From Actinomyces oris (GTDB taxonomy: Bacteria; Actinomycetota; Actinomycetes; Actinomycetales; Actinomycetaceae), in NCBI RefSeq assembly GCF_006546825.1, contig NZ_VICC01000005.1, positions 1 to 64,000 on the forward strand: a DNA stretch of 64,000 bases. Reading direction: 5' to 3'. The notes under the pieces were generated by a model. That model made no database searches and had not been told where the DNA came from. It saw only the letters and a list, made by a program, of their open reading frames with translations. The position numbers and the translations under genes were made by a program. Positions 25,154-34,300 of the stretch are shown in pieces; the first letter of the stretch is position 1; each line of letters starts with the position of its first letter.

Positions 25154-26833
25154 TCAGAGGTCCCTGGGGGCTGCGACCGCCGGGCCGGTCGAGGAGTCGG
25201 ACGCCGGGGCCTGCCCCACCGGCTCAGGCACACCGACCTGCGGCATGCCCGGGCCGGCGGCCGGCACCGGCTCGCGGCGCACGGTCGGCAGCGGCAGGCT
25301 CACCGGGCCGCCGTTCATGGCGCCGCCGCCCTGGCCGTGGAAGGAGGCGACGTCGGGGTGGCACCCGGCCGGGGCCCCCTCACCCAGAAGGGTCATGACG
25401 TCGTTGCCTATGGACTCCATTCCGCGGGGGACCTCGGGCTTGGCGGTGGGGATGACGTAGCGGTCGTCGTACTTGGCGATGGCCAGCAGGCGGTACATGG
25501 CCTCCAGCTTCTTGCCGTCCAGGCCCACGGCGGCGGCGATGGCCGGGTCGGGCTCGCGGCCCAGGCGCACGTCGCGCATGTGGGAGCGCATCGCGGCCAG
25601 GCGCCGCAGCACGAGCTCGACCGTGTTGGTCTCGCCGGCCGTGAACAGGCCCGCCAGGTACTCCAGCGGAATGCGCATGTCGGAGACGGCCGTCAGCAGC
25701 ACCTTGTAGTTCTCGCCGTCCAGGCCTGCGGCCGCGACCTCGTCAACGACCGGGGAGAGCGGCGGGATGTACCAGACCATCGGCATGGTGCGGTACTCGG
25801 GGTGCAGGGGCAGGGCCACCTCATAGGTGTCGATGAGGTCCCAGATGGGGGAGGCCTGAGCCGCCTCGATCCAGTTGTCCGGCACGCCCTCGGCGCGCGC
25901 GCCCGCCACGACCTCGGGGTCGTGGGGGTTGAGGAGGATCTCGCGCTGGGCCATGTACAGGTCCTGCGGGTCCTTGACGGCGGCGGCCTGCGAGACGCGA
26001 TCGGCGTCGTAGAGGAGGACGCCCAGGTAGCGCAGGCGGCCCACGCAGGTCTCCGAGCACACGGTGGGCTGGCCGATCTCCAGGCGCGGGTAGCACAGGG
26101 TGCACTTCTCGGCCTTGCCGGTGGCGTGGTTGAAGTAGACCTTCTTGTAAGGGCAGGAGGACACGCACATGCGCCAGCCGCGGCAGGCGTCCTGGTCCAC
26201 CAGGACGATGCCGTCCTCAGTGCGCTTGTACATGGCGCCCGACGGGCAGGCGGACACGCAGGTGGGGTTGAGGCAGTGCTCGCAGATGCGCGGCAGGTAG
26301 AACATGAAGGCCGACTCGATGTCGGTGCGCACCTTCGTGCTCATCGCCTCGATGATCGGGTCCTGCTGGAGGGTCTCCATGGAGCCGCCCAGGTCGTCAT
26401 CCCAGTTGGGACCCCACTTGATGGTGGGCATGTACTCGCCGGTCAGCTGGCTCTTGGCGCGCGCCACCGGAATCGCCGGGGAGTCCTTGGGGGCCGAGAG
26501 CAGCTTGTCGTACTCGTAGGTCCACGGCTCGTAGTAGTCCTCGACCGTTGGCATCTCCGGGTTGGCGAAGATGTTGACCAATCGGCGCAGGCGCCCGCCC
26601 GAGCGGGGCCGCAGGCGGCCCGAGGCCGTGCGCTCCCAGCCGCCGCGCCAGGTGTCCTGGTCCTCCCAACCCTTGGGGTAGCCGACACCCGGGCGGGTCT
26701 CGACGTTGTTGAACCACATGTACTCGGTGCCCTCGCGGTTGGTCCAGGCCTGCTTGCAGGTCACTGAACAGGTGTGGCAGCCGATGCACTTGTCGAGGTT
26801 CATCACCATTGCGATCTGAGCCATGACCTTCAT
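25154..26833 (-). CDS. narH: Respiratory nitrate reductase beta subunit (iron-sulfur)
   Basis: 559 residues; ATG 26833 overlaps the narG stop (ATGA). It carries four ferredoxin-type clusters: CIGCHTCSVTCKQAW; CEHCLNPTCVSACPSG; CRGWRMCVSSCPYKKVYF, where Trp replaces one Cys as in the 3Fe-4S cluster of NarH; and KCTLCYPR. Electrons run from NarI to NarG through these. The last 70 residues are a Gly/Pro-rich tail longer than in E. coli (512 aa). Second gene in narGHJI. Confidence 0.96.
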   Translation of the reverse strand: MKVMAQIAMVMNLDKCIGCHTCSVTCKQAWTNREGTEYMWFNNVETRPGVGYPKGWEDQDTWRGGWERTASGRLRPRSGGRLRRLVNIFANPEMPTVEDYYEPWTYEYDKLLSAPKDSPAIPVARAKSQLTGEYMPTIKWGPNWDDDLGGSMETLQQDPIIEAMSTKVRTDIESAFMFYLPRICEHCLNPTCVSACPSGAMYKRTEDGIVLVDQDACRGWRMCVSSCPYKKVYFNHATGKAEKCTLCYPRLEIGQPTVCSETCVGRLRYLGVLLYDADRVSQAAAVKDPQDLYMAQREILLNPHDPEVVAGARAEGVPDNWIEAAQASPIWDLIDTYEVALPLHPEYRTMPMVWYIPPLSPVVDEVAAAGLDGENYKVLLTAVSDMRIPLEYLAGLFTAGETNTVELVLRRLAAMRSHMRDVRLGREPDPAIAAAVGLDGKKLEAMYRLLAIAKYDDRYVIPTAKPEVPRGMESIGNDVMTLLGEGAPAGCHPDVASFHGQGGGAMNGGPVSLPLPTVRREPVPAAGPGMPQVGVPEPVGQAPASDSSTGPAVAAPRDL

Positions 26834-29800
26834 CAGAACGTCACCTCCTGGTTGCTGCGGCGACGGATGAGCGTGACCTCGTCGCGGTTGTTGCCCGTGG
26901 GGCCGATGTAGTTGAAGGCGTAGGACAGCTGCCCGTAGCCGCCGGCGAAGTGGCTGGGCTTGAGCACGATCCGGGTCAGGGAGTTGTGCGTCCCGCCTCG
27001 CCTGCCGCTGGTCTCGGTCAGCGGGGTGTTCATGGTGCGCTCCTGGGCGTGGTGCATGAAGACCATGCCCTCGGGGATGCGGTGGGAGACGATGGCGCGA
27101 GCCGCCACGATGCCGTTGCGGTTGTAGGCCTCGACCCACTCGTTGTCCTTGACACCGATCTTATCGGCGTCCTGGGGACTCATCCAGATGGTCTGGCCCC
27201 CGCGTCCCAGTGTGAGCATGTGCAGGTTGTCGAAGTACTGCGAGTGGATCGCCCACTTGTTGTGCGCGGTGATGTAGCGCACCGCGACCTCCGCCGTGCC
27301 CGCCTGGCTCGTGGATACCGAGCCCGGCGCGGCCTCCCCGTACAGGGCGTGGAAGTCCAGCGGTGGCCGGAAGATAGGCAGGGACTCGCCCATGTCTCGC
27401 ATCCAGTCGTGGTCGAGGTAGTAGTGCATGCGCCCGGTCAGGGTGTGCCAGGGCTTGGCGTGCTCCACGTTGACCACGAAGGCCGAGTAGCGCCGGCCGC
27501 CGTGCTCGGAACCGGACCACTCCGGGGAGGTGATGACTCCCTGGGGCTTGATCTGGGTGTCGGCGAAGGAGATGTGCTTGCCTGCCTCCTCCTCGCTGAG
27601 CTCGACCAGCGGGGTGCCGGTGCGCTTGGACAGCGTGTCCCAGCCTTCGGTGGCGATACGCCCGTTGGTGGTGCCCGACAGTGTGAAGATGGCGTCGGCG
27701 GCGCGGATGTCGGTGTCGAGCAGCGGCCGGCCGGCGGCCACGCCGTCGGAGGAGACCCCGTGGTTGCGGGCCAGACGCTCCACCTCCGGGCCGGGCTTGA
27801 GCATGATGCCCTTGCAGGGCATCCCGAGCTTCTCGGCCAGGGGGCCCAGGGCGTCGAACTTGGCCCGGATCTGGGTGTAGTCGCGCTCGGTGGGCACCAG
27901 CTTGGGCATCGTCACTCCCGGCACCCACTCCTGGGGGAGGGAGGACACGTCACCGTGCGCCATCGTCAGGGCGTCGGGGGTGTCGTGGGTGAGGGGCGCG
28001 GCGACGACGTCGGTCTGGGTGCCCAGGTAGCGCGGCGCCCAGGCGGAGATGAGCCCGGCCAGGGTCTGGAAGACCTGGAAGTCGGTGCGCGCCTCCCAGG
28101 GCGGGTCGATGGCCGCGTTGAAGGAGTGCACGAAGGGGTGCATGTCGGTCGAGGAGATGTCGTGCTTCTCGTACCAGGTGGCCGCCGGCAGGACGACGTC
28201 GGAGTGCAGGGTGGTGGAGGTGTTGCGGAAGTCCGCGGTCCACATGAGGTCGAGCTTGCCGGTGGGAGCCTCGTCGCGCCAGGTCACCGAGGCGGGACGC
28301 TGTTCGGGCGGGTTCTCGACGGCGTTGACGTCGTTGTCCGCACCCACCATGTGGCGCAGGAAGAACTCCGTGCCCTTGGCCGAGCTGCCCAGCAGGTTCG
28401 TGCGCCACGAGCACAGGATGCGCGGGAAGTTCTCCGGGGCATCGGGGTCCTCGCAGGCGAAGCGCAGCTCACCGGAGCGCAGCTGCTCGACGACGTAGTC
28501 CTTGGGGTCCATGCCCGCCTCGGCGGCCTGCTGGCCCAGGAGCAGCGGGCTGCGGTTGAAGGTCGGGTAGGACGGCGTCCACCCGCGCTTCATGGCCTCG
28601 ACCATGGCGTCGGTCGTGGTCTTACCCGCCAGGGTGCCCGGTCCCAGCGGGGAGGCCAGGCGCTCGGCGGAGGTGGTGTCGTAGCGCCACTGGTCGGTGG
28701 TGAGGTACCAGAAGCCCGTGGCGATCATCTGCCGGGCCGGGCGGTGCCAGTCCAGGGCGAAGGAGTACTGCTGGAAGCCGCTGAGCGGGCGGACCTTCTC
28801 CTGACCCACGTAGTGGGCCCAGCCGCCGCCGTTGACGCCCTGGGTGGCGCACATAGAGGTCAGCGCCAGGATCGTCCGGTAGATCTGGTCGGCGTGGTAG
28901 TAGTGGTTGATGCCCGCGCCCATGACGATCTGGGAGCGGCCGCCGGACTCCACGGCGTTGAGGGCGAAGTCGCGCGCCACCTGGATGATGGCGGGGCCGG
29001 GAACACCGGTGATCTCACTGGCCCAGGCGGGTGTGCCCGGGACGGTGGCGTCCTGGTAGTCCGTGGGCCACTCGCCGGGCATGGAGGGGCGCTCGACGGC
29101 GTACTGGGCCAGGAGCAGGTCGTAGACGGTGGTGACCAGGCGGTCCCCGATGCGGGTGACCGGCACGCCGCGGCGCACGACGCCGCCGCCCACGGAGCCC
29201 TCGGGGGTGGAGGAGCCAGGCAGGTCGAAGCGGGGCAGGAGGACCTCGGCGGCCTGGACCTGGGGGCCCTGGCCGTGCAGGTCCATGATGCTCATGACCG
29301 GGTCGACGCCGTCCATGAGCAGGTTCCACCTGCCCTCGCCCTCGGGGGTGAAGCGATCGGCCAGGGTGCCGCCGGGGTCGGCCGGGCCGCGCTCACGGTC
29401 CCACACGAGGGGGCGGAACTCGTTCTTCGGGGCGCCAGTGGCGACGCCGTTGACGTCGGAGGCCGTCACGAAGCGGCCGGGCACGTAGCTGGTGCCGTCG
29501 GGGGAGGGCTCCAGGCCGATGAGGAAGGGGGAGTCGGTGTGGCGGCGCATGTAGTCCAGGAAGAAGGACTCCTCGCGCTTGACGTGGAACTCGGAGAGGA
29601 TGACGTGCCCCATCGCCTGGGCCAGGGCGCCGTCGGTGCCCGGGGCCACGCGCAGCCACTGGTCGGCGAACTTGGTGTTGTCGGCGTAGTCGGGGGAGAC
29701 GGCCACGACCTTCTGCCCGTGGTAGCGGGCCTCGGTCATGAAGTGGGCGTCCGGGGTGCGGGTCAGCGGGAGGTTGGAGCCCCACATCATGAGGTACTGG

Positions 29801-30609
29801 GCGTTGTACCAGTCGCCGGCCTCGGGGACGTCGGTCTGGTCACCGAAGACCTGCGGTGAGGCCGGCGGCAGGTCGGCGTACCAGTCGTAGAAGGAGAGCA
29901 TCGTGCCGCCGATGAGCTCGTGGAGGCGGCCGCCGGCTCCGTAGGAGACCTGGGACATGGCCGGGATGACGCTGAAGCCGGCGATCCGGTCCGGGCCCCA
30001 GGCGCGGATGGTGTGGACGTAGGCGGCCGCGACGATCTCCATGGCCTCGTCCCAGCCCACGCGGACCATGCCGCCCTTGCCTCGGGCGGACTTGTATGCC
30101 TTGGCGGTGGCGGGGTCACCGGTGACCTGCGCCCAGGCGGCGACCGGGTCGCCGTCGTTGTCGGCCTTCGCGGCGCGGAAGGCGTCCAGGAGGACCGAGC
30201 GCACGTAGGGGTAGCGGATGCGCGTGGGGGAGTAGGTGTACCAGGAGAAGGCCGCGCCACGCGGGCAGCCGCGGGGCTCGTACTCGGGCATGTCCGGCCC
30301 CGTGGTGGGGTAGTCGGTGATCTGCTTCTCCCAGGTGATGATGCCATCGGAGACGTAGACCTCCCAGGCGCACGACCCGGTGCAGTTGACCCCGTGGGTG
30401 GAGTGGACCATCTTGTCGTGGCTCCACCGGTGGCGGTAGAAGGTGTCGGCCTCGCGCCCTCCGGTGAGGAACAGGCGGCGGGCGTCGGCAGAGGCTTGTC
30501 CTCGACGCAGGTACGAGCCCAGCGTGAGCAGTCCGGGGGCGTTCTCGACCTGCTGGTCGGGCCCAGGGACGATCCCGGGGCCGGTGGTCTGGGAGCCGGT
30601 GGTGCTCAT
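26833..30609 (-). CDS. narG: Respiratory nitrate reductase alpha subunit (molybdopterin)
   Basis: 1258 residues. Start ATG 30609 has AAAGGA at good spacing; a TTG one codon earlier is possible. N-terminal 4Fe-4S (FS0) ligands: HGVNCTGSC (His, Cys, Cys) and Cys in PRGCPRGAAFSWY. The Mo-bis-MGD region includes MWGSNLPLTRTPDAHFMTEA, the segment holding the Mo-ligand Asp in E. coli NarG. Reduces nitrate to nitrite on the cytoplasmic face of the membrane complex. First gene of narGHJI; narK is 200 bases upstream in the same direction. Confidence 0.97.
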   Translation of the reverse strand: MSTTGSQTTGPGIVPGPDQQVENAPGLLTLGSYLRRGQASADARRLFLTGGREADTFYRHRWSHDKMVHSTHGVNCTGSCAWEVYVSDGIITWEKQITDYPTTGPDMPEYEPRGCPRGAAFSWYTYSPTRIRYPYVRSVLLDAFRAAKADNDGDPVAAWAQVTGDPATAKAYKSARGKGGMVRVGWDEAMEIVAAAYVHTIRAWGPDRIAGFSVIPAMSQVSYGAGGRLHELIGGTMLSFYDWYADLPPASPQVFGDQTDVPEAGDWYNAQYLMMWGSNLPLTRTPDAHFMTEARYHGQKVVAVSPDYADNTKFADQWLRVAPGTDGALAQAMGHVILSEFHVKREESFFLDYMRRHTDSPFLIGLEPSPDGTSYVPGRFVTASDVNGVATGAPKNEFRPLVWDRERGPADPGGTLADRFTPEGEGRWNLLMDGVDPVMSIMDLHGQGPQVQAAEVLLPRFDLPGSSTPEGSVGGGVVRRGVPVTRIGDRLVTTVYDLLLAQYAVERPSMPGEWPTDYQDATVPGTPAWASEITGVPGPAIIQVARDFALNAVESGGRSQIVMGAGINHYYHADQIYRTILALTSMCATQGVNGGGWAHYVGQEKVRPLSGFQQYSFALDWHRPARQMIATGFWYLTTDQWRYDTTSAERLASPLGPGTLAGKTTTDAMVEAMKRGWTPSYPTFNRSPLLLGQQAAEAGMDPKDYVVEQLRSGELRFACEDPDAPENFPRILCSWRTNLLGSSAKGTEFFLRHMVGADNDVNAVENPPEQRPASVTWRDEAPTGKLDLMWTADFRNTSTTLHSDVVLPAATWYEKHDISSTDMHPFVHSFNAAIDPPWEARTDFQVFQTLAGLISAWAPRYLGTQTDVVAAPLTHDTPDALTMAHGDVSSLPQEWVPGVTMPKLVPTERDYTQIRAKFDALGPLAEKLGMPCKGIMLKPGPEVERLARNHGVSSDGVAAGRPLLDTDIRAADAIFTLSGTTNGRIATEGWDTLSKRTGTPLVELSEEEAGKHISFADTQIKPQGVITSPEWSGSEHGGRRYSAFVVNVEHAKPWHTLTGRMHYYLDHDWMRDMGESLPIFRPPLDFHALYGEAAPGSVSTSQAGTAEVAVRYITAHNKWAIHSQYFDNLHMLTLGRGGQTIWMSPQDADKIGVKDNEWVEAYNRNGIVAARAIVSHRIPEGMVFMHHAQERTMNTPLTETSGRRGGTHNSLTRIVLKPSHFAGGYGQLSYAFNYIGPTGNNRDEVTLIRRRSNQEVTF

Positions 30610-30812
30610 CAATGGTCCTTTGGTCCGTGAAGTTGATGGGTGTGGTGGTTGGTGACGAATGGTGGCCCGGAGCTCGAGGGGTGGGCCCTGAGTGGTTCCG
30701 GCTGCTCCCGGCGGACGCGGCCATGATGCTGGCCGCGTCCGCCGTCGAGCTGGTCAGTCGGTGATTGGCGGTGGCCCCGACGGGCTGGTTCCGACCGGGG
30801 CCGGAGGGGGGA

Positions 30813-32141
30813 TCAGCCCGGACGCTTGGCGCCCGGTTTGGCGTAGCGGATCCAGCAGATGACGGCGCACACGACGCAGAAGACGGCGCAGCTGTAGAAG
30901 AAGACGTGCGTCGGCATGAGGGTCAGGGCGATACCGACCAGGAAGGGGCCGAGGGAGGCCACGGCGGCGGTGAAGCCGATGGCGCCGCCGGCCTGGCGCT
31001 TGGGCATGATCATCGGCATCTGCTTGAAGGTCGAGGCGTTGCCGACGCCGGCGAAGAAGAACATGGCCAGCAGCGCCACCATGAAGATGGTGAAGTCGGC
31101 CGGGTCGTCCGCGGCGGCCACCAGGTAGCCGCACCAGGCCATCGTGACGGCCATGCCGATGGCGGAGACGAAGGTCCAGATGGCTCCGCCGAAGCGGTCG
31201 CACAGGGGCCCCCAGGCGAAGCGCAGGAAGGAGCCGATGAGGGTACCGATGAAGGCGTAGGAGGCCCCCTGGGGCAGGTCGCCCTTGGTGAAGTGCTCGG
31301 CCAGGTCGGAGGTGGCGCCGTAGTTGTTGTTGATGATGTTGGCGGTCTGGGCGGCGAAGCCGGAGAAGACGCCGAAGGTCATGATGTACAGGACCGTCAT
31401 GAGCCAGGTGTCCAGGTTGCCGAAGATGTCCATCTGCTCCTTGATGTTGGCCTTGAGCGGGACGTCCTTGATGTAGCGGAAGGTCAGGAAGGCCGCGACG
31501 AGGGACCAGGGCAGGAAGAAGACGGTGGCGTTGACGACCATGGGGGCGCCCTCGTGGTGGGGGGCGACCCAGGTCAGCCCGAACAGGCTGATGCTCATGA
31601 GGAAGGGGGCGGCGAGCTGGATGACGCTCATACCCATGTTGCCCAGGCCTCCCTGCAGGCCCAGGGCGGTGCCGGCCAGGCGCTTGGGGAAGTAGAAGCC
31701 GGTCGAGGGCATGTAGCCGGAGAAGGTGGCGGCCCCGATACCGCAGGCGAAGGACAGGGCGAGCAGGACACCGAAGGAGGTGTTGTGGTTCTGCACCGCG
31801 AAGAACCAGCCGAGCATCGGCAGGATGTACAGCAGGGAGGACCAGCCGATCATCTTGCGGGCGCCGATGGTGGCGGGCAGGAACATGTAGATCAGGCGCA
31901 GGGCGGCGCAGGACAGACCCGGCATCGAGGTGATCCAGTAGATCTGGTTCTTGGTCAGGTGGAAGCCGATGTCGTTGAGCCTGGGTGCCACCGCGCTGGG
32001 CAGGAACCAGACGGTGAAGCCGAGCATGAGGGAGAAGGTGGTGATGGCCAGAGTGGTCCAGGCGATCTTTGCGGACCAGTTCTCCGGCTCCTCGGGATTC
32101 CAGCCTGTGAGGACGCGACCGGAGGTGTCGAGCGTGGACAT
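30813..32141 (-). CDS. narK: Nitrate/nitrite transporter NarK, MFS
   Basis: Start ATG 32141 (MSTLDTSGRVLTGWNPEEPE) with AGGAG five bases before. 442 residues, about 12 membrane helices. The region RLIYMFLPATIGARKMIG, the Gly-rich FACGIGAATFSGYMPSTGFY and the later LGLQGGLGNMGMS stretch match the nitrate-signature helices of NarK/NasA proteins. Imports nitrate and/or exports nitrite for NarGHI. Transcribed towards narG; the divergent region to mog carries two inverted repeats. Confidence 0.93.
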   Translation of the reverse strand: MSTLDTSGRVLTGWNPEEPENWSAKIAWTTLAITTFSLMLGFTVWFLPSAVAPRLNDIGFHLTKNQIYWITSMPGLSCAALRLIYMFLPATIGARKMIGWSSLLYILPMLGWFFAVQNHNTSFGVLLALSFACGIGAATFSGYMPSTGFYFPKRLAGTALGLQGGLGNMGMSVIQLAAPFLMSISLFGLTWVAPHHEGAPMVVNATVFFLPWSLVAAFLTFRYIKDVPLKANIKEQMDIFGNLDTWLMTVLYIMTFGVFSGFAAQTANIINNNYGATSDLAEHFTKGDLPQGASYAFIGTLIGSFLRFAWGPLCDRFGGAIWTFVSAIGMAVTMAWCGYLVAAADDPADFTIFMVALLAMFFFAGVGNASTFKQMPMIMPKRQAGGAIGFTAAVASLGPFLVGIALTLMPTHVFFYSCAVFCVVCAVICWIRYAKPGAKRPG

Positions 32142-32460
32142 AGGGCTCCTGCTGTTGTGGGGCTCGGTCCGCTGGGCGACAGCGCCCTGGACCAGAGACT
32201 GTTTGGAGAAAGTCGGTGAAAGCCTACGGACTCGCACCGCGCTCAATGATGCATTGAGTTGGTCAGATCTTCATGCAAGGGACGAATGTCTGAGCAATAC
32301 GAGGCGAAACCGACATCTCGGAGGTGACTAAGGGCGGTGAATTAGGTTCAATATTAGTTGCCTAATTGAGGTTGCCGGTTGGATCGGGACGTGTTGCCCT
32401 TGAAATACCGGGCGGGAGACGGAGGAGCCGCGCGGGGTGTATGCGGACTACGGTGGGCCC
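32142..32460. promoter_or_regulatory. Divergent narK-mog control region with two inverted repeats
   Basis: 319 bases without a gene, AT-richer than the flanks. CTCAATG-ATG-CATTGAG at 32242-32258 and AATTAGG-N14-CCTAATT at 32340-32367 are dyads placed where operators for narK and mog would be expected. They do not match the Fnr consensus (TTGAT-N4-ATCAA), so the regulator is not evident. Confidence 0.5.
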
Positions 32461-32994
32461 ATGAGTGAGACCCCCATCGTCCAGAAGGGCCTGGCGGCCC
32501 TGTCCGAGCCCGTCAAGGGCGCCGTCATCACCGTCTCCGACCGCTGCGTCAGCGGTGAGAGAGAGGACCTCTCCGGTCCGCTGGCCCAGCGCCTCCTGGC
32601 TGAGCACGACGTCGTCGTGGAGAAGGTGGACCTCGTGCCCGACGGCGTTGAGCCGGTGCGTGAGGCGATCAGGCGGGCGGTATCCGGCGGCGCCCGGGTG
32701 GTCCTGACCACCGGCGGTACCGGGGTGACCCCCCGAGACCTCACCCCGGAGGCCACGGCGCCACTACTGGAGACCCGCATCGAGGGCATCGAGGCGCAAA
32801 TCCGCGCCCACGGGCTGACCAAGACACCGCTGGCGGGACTGTCCCGCGGGCTGGTAGGCGTGACCTCCCGCGGCGACGACGGCGCCCTGGTCGTCAACGC
32901 CCCCGGCTCACGCGGCGGGGTCAAGGACACCGTCGCCGTCGTCGGCCCCCTGGTGCCCCATGTCCTGGAGCAGCTCGGCGGCGGCGACCACTGA
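32461..32994 (+). CDS. mog: Molybdopterin adenylyltransferase-type protein MogA/MoaB
   Basis: 177 residues. Start ATG 32461; upstream in-frame codons lack a ribosome site. Contains the MPT-binding signature VVLTTGGTGVTPRDLTPEAT and the entry strand GAVITVSDRCVSGER, and ends with PGSRGGVKDTVAVVGPLVPH. Activates molybdopterin by AMP transfer before Mo insertion by MoeA. Convergent with mobA. Confidence 0.9.
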   Translation: MSETPIVQKGLAALSEPVKGAVITVSDRCVSGEREDLSGPLAQRLLAEHDVVVEKVDLVPDGVEPVREAIRRAVSGGARVVLTTGGTGVTPRDLTPEATAPLLETRIEGIEAQIRAHGLTKTPLAGLSRGLVGVTSRGDDGALVVNAPGSRGGVKDTVAVVGPLVPHVLEQLGGGDH

Positions 32995-33037
32995 GCACAC
33001 TCGAGCACTACTGAGCGATTCGGATTGAGCCGGGCTG

Positions 33038-33688
33038 CTACTCGGAGCGGCCCGAGTCCCAGGAATGGACCTCGGCCCAGGTGTCCAGATCCCGCACGAC
33101 ATCGCGAGCCGTGGGGATGGCCTTGACGCCGAGCGACCCGAGTGCCCGGCGCACAGCCGTGTCTCGCAGAGGCGCGCCGTCCGGGGCGACGGCCGCGGCC
33201 AGTGCTCGGCGGCGGTAGAGGCCCAGCAGGTACTGGGTGTGCTCGCCATCGCGGGCGCAGGCGCCGTCCAGCTCCGGCCCGGCCTGCGCCAGCGCCCGGT
33301 GCAGGGCCGGCAGCGCCCTCCAGGACAAGGGCGCGTCGCAGGTGAGAATCCCGGTGAGTTCCGCAACCGGGCCACTCCGTCCCAGGACATCCAGCCCGGC
33401 CGCGATCCCGGCGACGGGTCCTCCCAGAGGAGGGTCCTCCAGCGCTCGCAGGACGCCTCCGGGCAGAGCGACCTCCGCCGGGGCGACAACGCACACGCGT
33501 CCGAGCGGAAGGCCCTGTTCGCGAAGCTGCTCCAGTCCGGCCAGCACGTGGTCGAGCAGGCGCAGCCCCCGGGCGACGACATCGGGCTTGGAGGCTCCGT
33601 CCAACCGAGTGCCGGTCCCGCCGGCCAGCACGACGACGTCGGCGGTCTCGGCGACCTCGGCGACATCGGCTGCATCCGCGGTGCTCAT
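33038..33688 (-). CDS. mobA: Molybdenum cofactor guanylyltransferase-like protein
   Basis: 216 residues from ATG 33688. Nucleotidyltransferase fold with VVVLAGGTGTRLDGASKPDV (the LAGGxSxRMGxxK signature, slightly altered), TGILTCDAPLSWRALP (metal-binding Asp) and GEHTQYLLGLYRR. Expected to attach GMP to Mo-molybdopterin, making the bis-MGD form NarG needs. Alternative: a MobA-like NTP transferase with another cofactor substrate. 19 bases after moaC. Confidence 0.8.
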   Translation of the reverse strand: MSTADAADVAEVAETADVVVLAGGTGTRLDGASKPDVVARGLRLLDHVLAGLEQLREQGLPLGRVCVVAPAEVALPGGVLRALEDPPLGGPVAGIAAGLDVLGRSGPVAELTGILTCDAPLSWRALPALHRALAQAGPELDGACARDGEHTQYLLGLYRRRALAAAVAPDGAPLRDTAVRRALGSLGVKAIPTARDVVRDLDTWAEVHSWDSGRSE

Positions 33689-33707
33689 GATGGCGCCGAC
33701 CGTCTGC

Positions 33708-34220
33708 TCAGGCAGCGTCACCGCGGTCACCGCGGTCACCGCGCACCCAGTCCCCTGAGCGTCCCCCGGACTTGGCGACCACCTTGGCCTCTCGCAGCTC
33801 GACGCCCCGGTCCACTCCCTTGACCATGTCGACGATCGCCAGTCCCGCCACGGTGGCGGCGGTGAGGGCCTCCATCTCCACGCCCGTGCGGTCGGCCGTG
33901 CGCACCGTGGTCTCGATGCGCACGCCGCCGTCGACGATCTCCAGGTCCACGCGCGCCCCATGCACGCCGATGACATGCGCCAGGGGGAGGAGCTCGGGGA
34001 CCTTTTTTGTCGCCGCGATCCCGGCCACGCGGGCCACGGCGAGCACGTCTCCCTTGGGGACAGAACCGCTGCGCAGGGCGTCGACGATCGCCTCCGAGCA
34101 GGCCACGAAGGCGGTGGCGCGGGCCTCGCGCACGGTCGGGGTCTTGGCGGTGACATCCACCATGTAGGCGGCGCCCGCCTCGTCCAGGTGGGTGAGGGTG
34201 ATCTCGGGGCGGGTAGTCAC
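33708..34220 (-). CDS. moaC: Cyclic pyranopterin monophosphate synthase MoaC
   Basis: 170 residues. Signature stretches LTHLDEAGAAYMVDVTAK, AATKKVPELLPLAHVIG and GVEMEALTAATVAGLAIVDM carry the conserved Lys, His, Glu and Asp active-site residues. Acts after MoaA to form cPMP. The C-terminus is an odd short Gly-Asp-Arg repeat (DWVRGDRGDRGDAA), from a local ACCGCGGTC-type DNA repeat at 33718-33745. Between mobA and moeA on the same strand. Confidence 0.95.
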   Translation of the reverse strand: MTTRPEITLTHLDEAGAAYMVDVTAKTPTVREARATAFVACSEAIVDALRSGSVPKGDVLAVARVAGIAATKKVPELLPLAHVIGVHGARVDLEIVDGGVRIETTVRTADRTGVEMEALTAATVAGLAIVDMVKGVDRGVELREAKVVAKSGGRSGDWVRGDRGDRGDAA

Positions 34221-34300
34221 AGGGGCTCCTTCACTGGGGGTGGGATCGTGCGTCGTGGACGTGGCTCGCCGCGGCGGCCTTCAGGGGCGGCCGGCGGGCG

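Noticed and set aside
26950-29859. Open frame of 969 codons on the plus strand opposite narG
   Set aside because: It is the antisense shadow of narG in high-GC DNA: the product is Gly/Val/His/Asp rich with no domain, while the minus strand encodes a full conserved NarG.
30765-32219. Long plus-strand frame opposite narK
   Set aside because: Composition (Gly, Glu, Asp, His, Gln repeats) is that of an antisense reading of membrane-helix codons; NarK itself is clear.
33715-33750. Tandem ACCGCGGTC repeats as a possible operator
   Set aside because: They lie inside the 3' end of moaC and encode its Gly-Asp-Arg tail; a coding microsatellite is the simpler reading.
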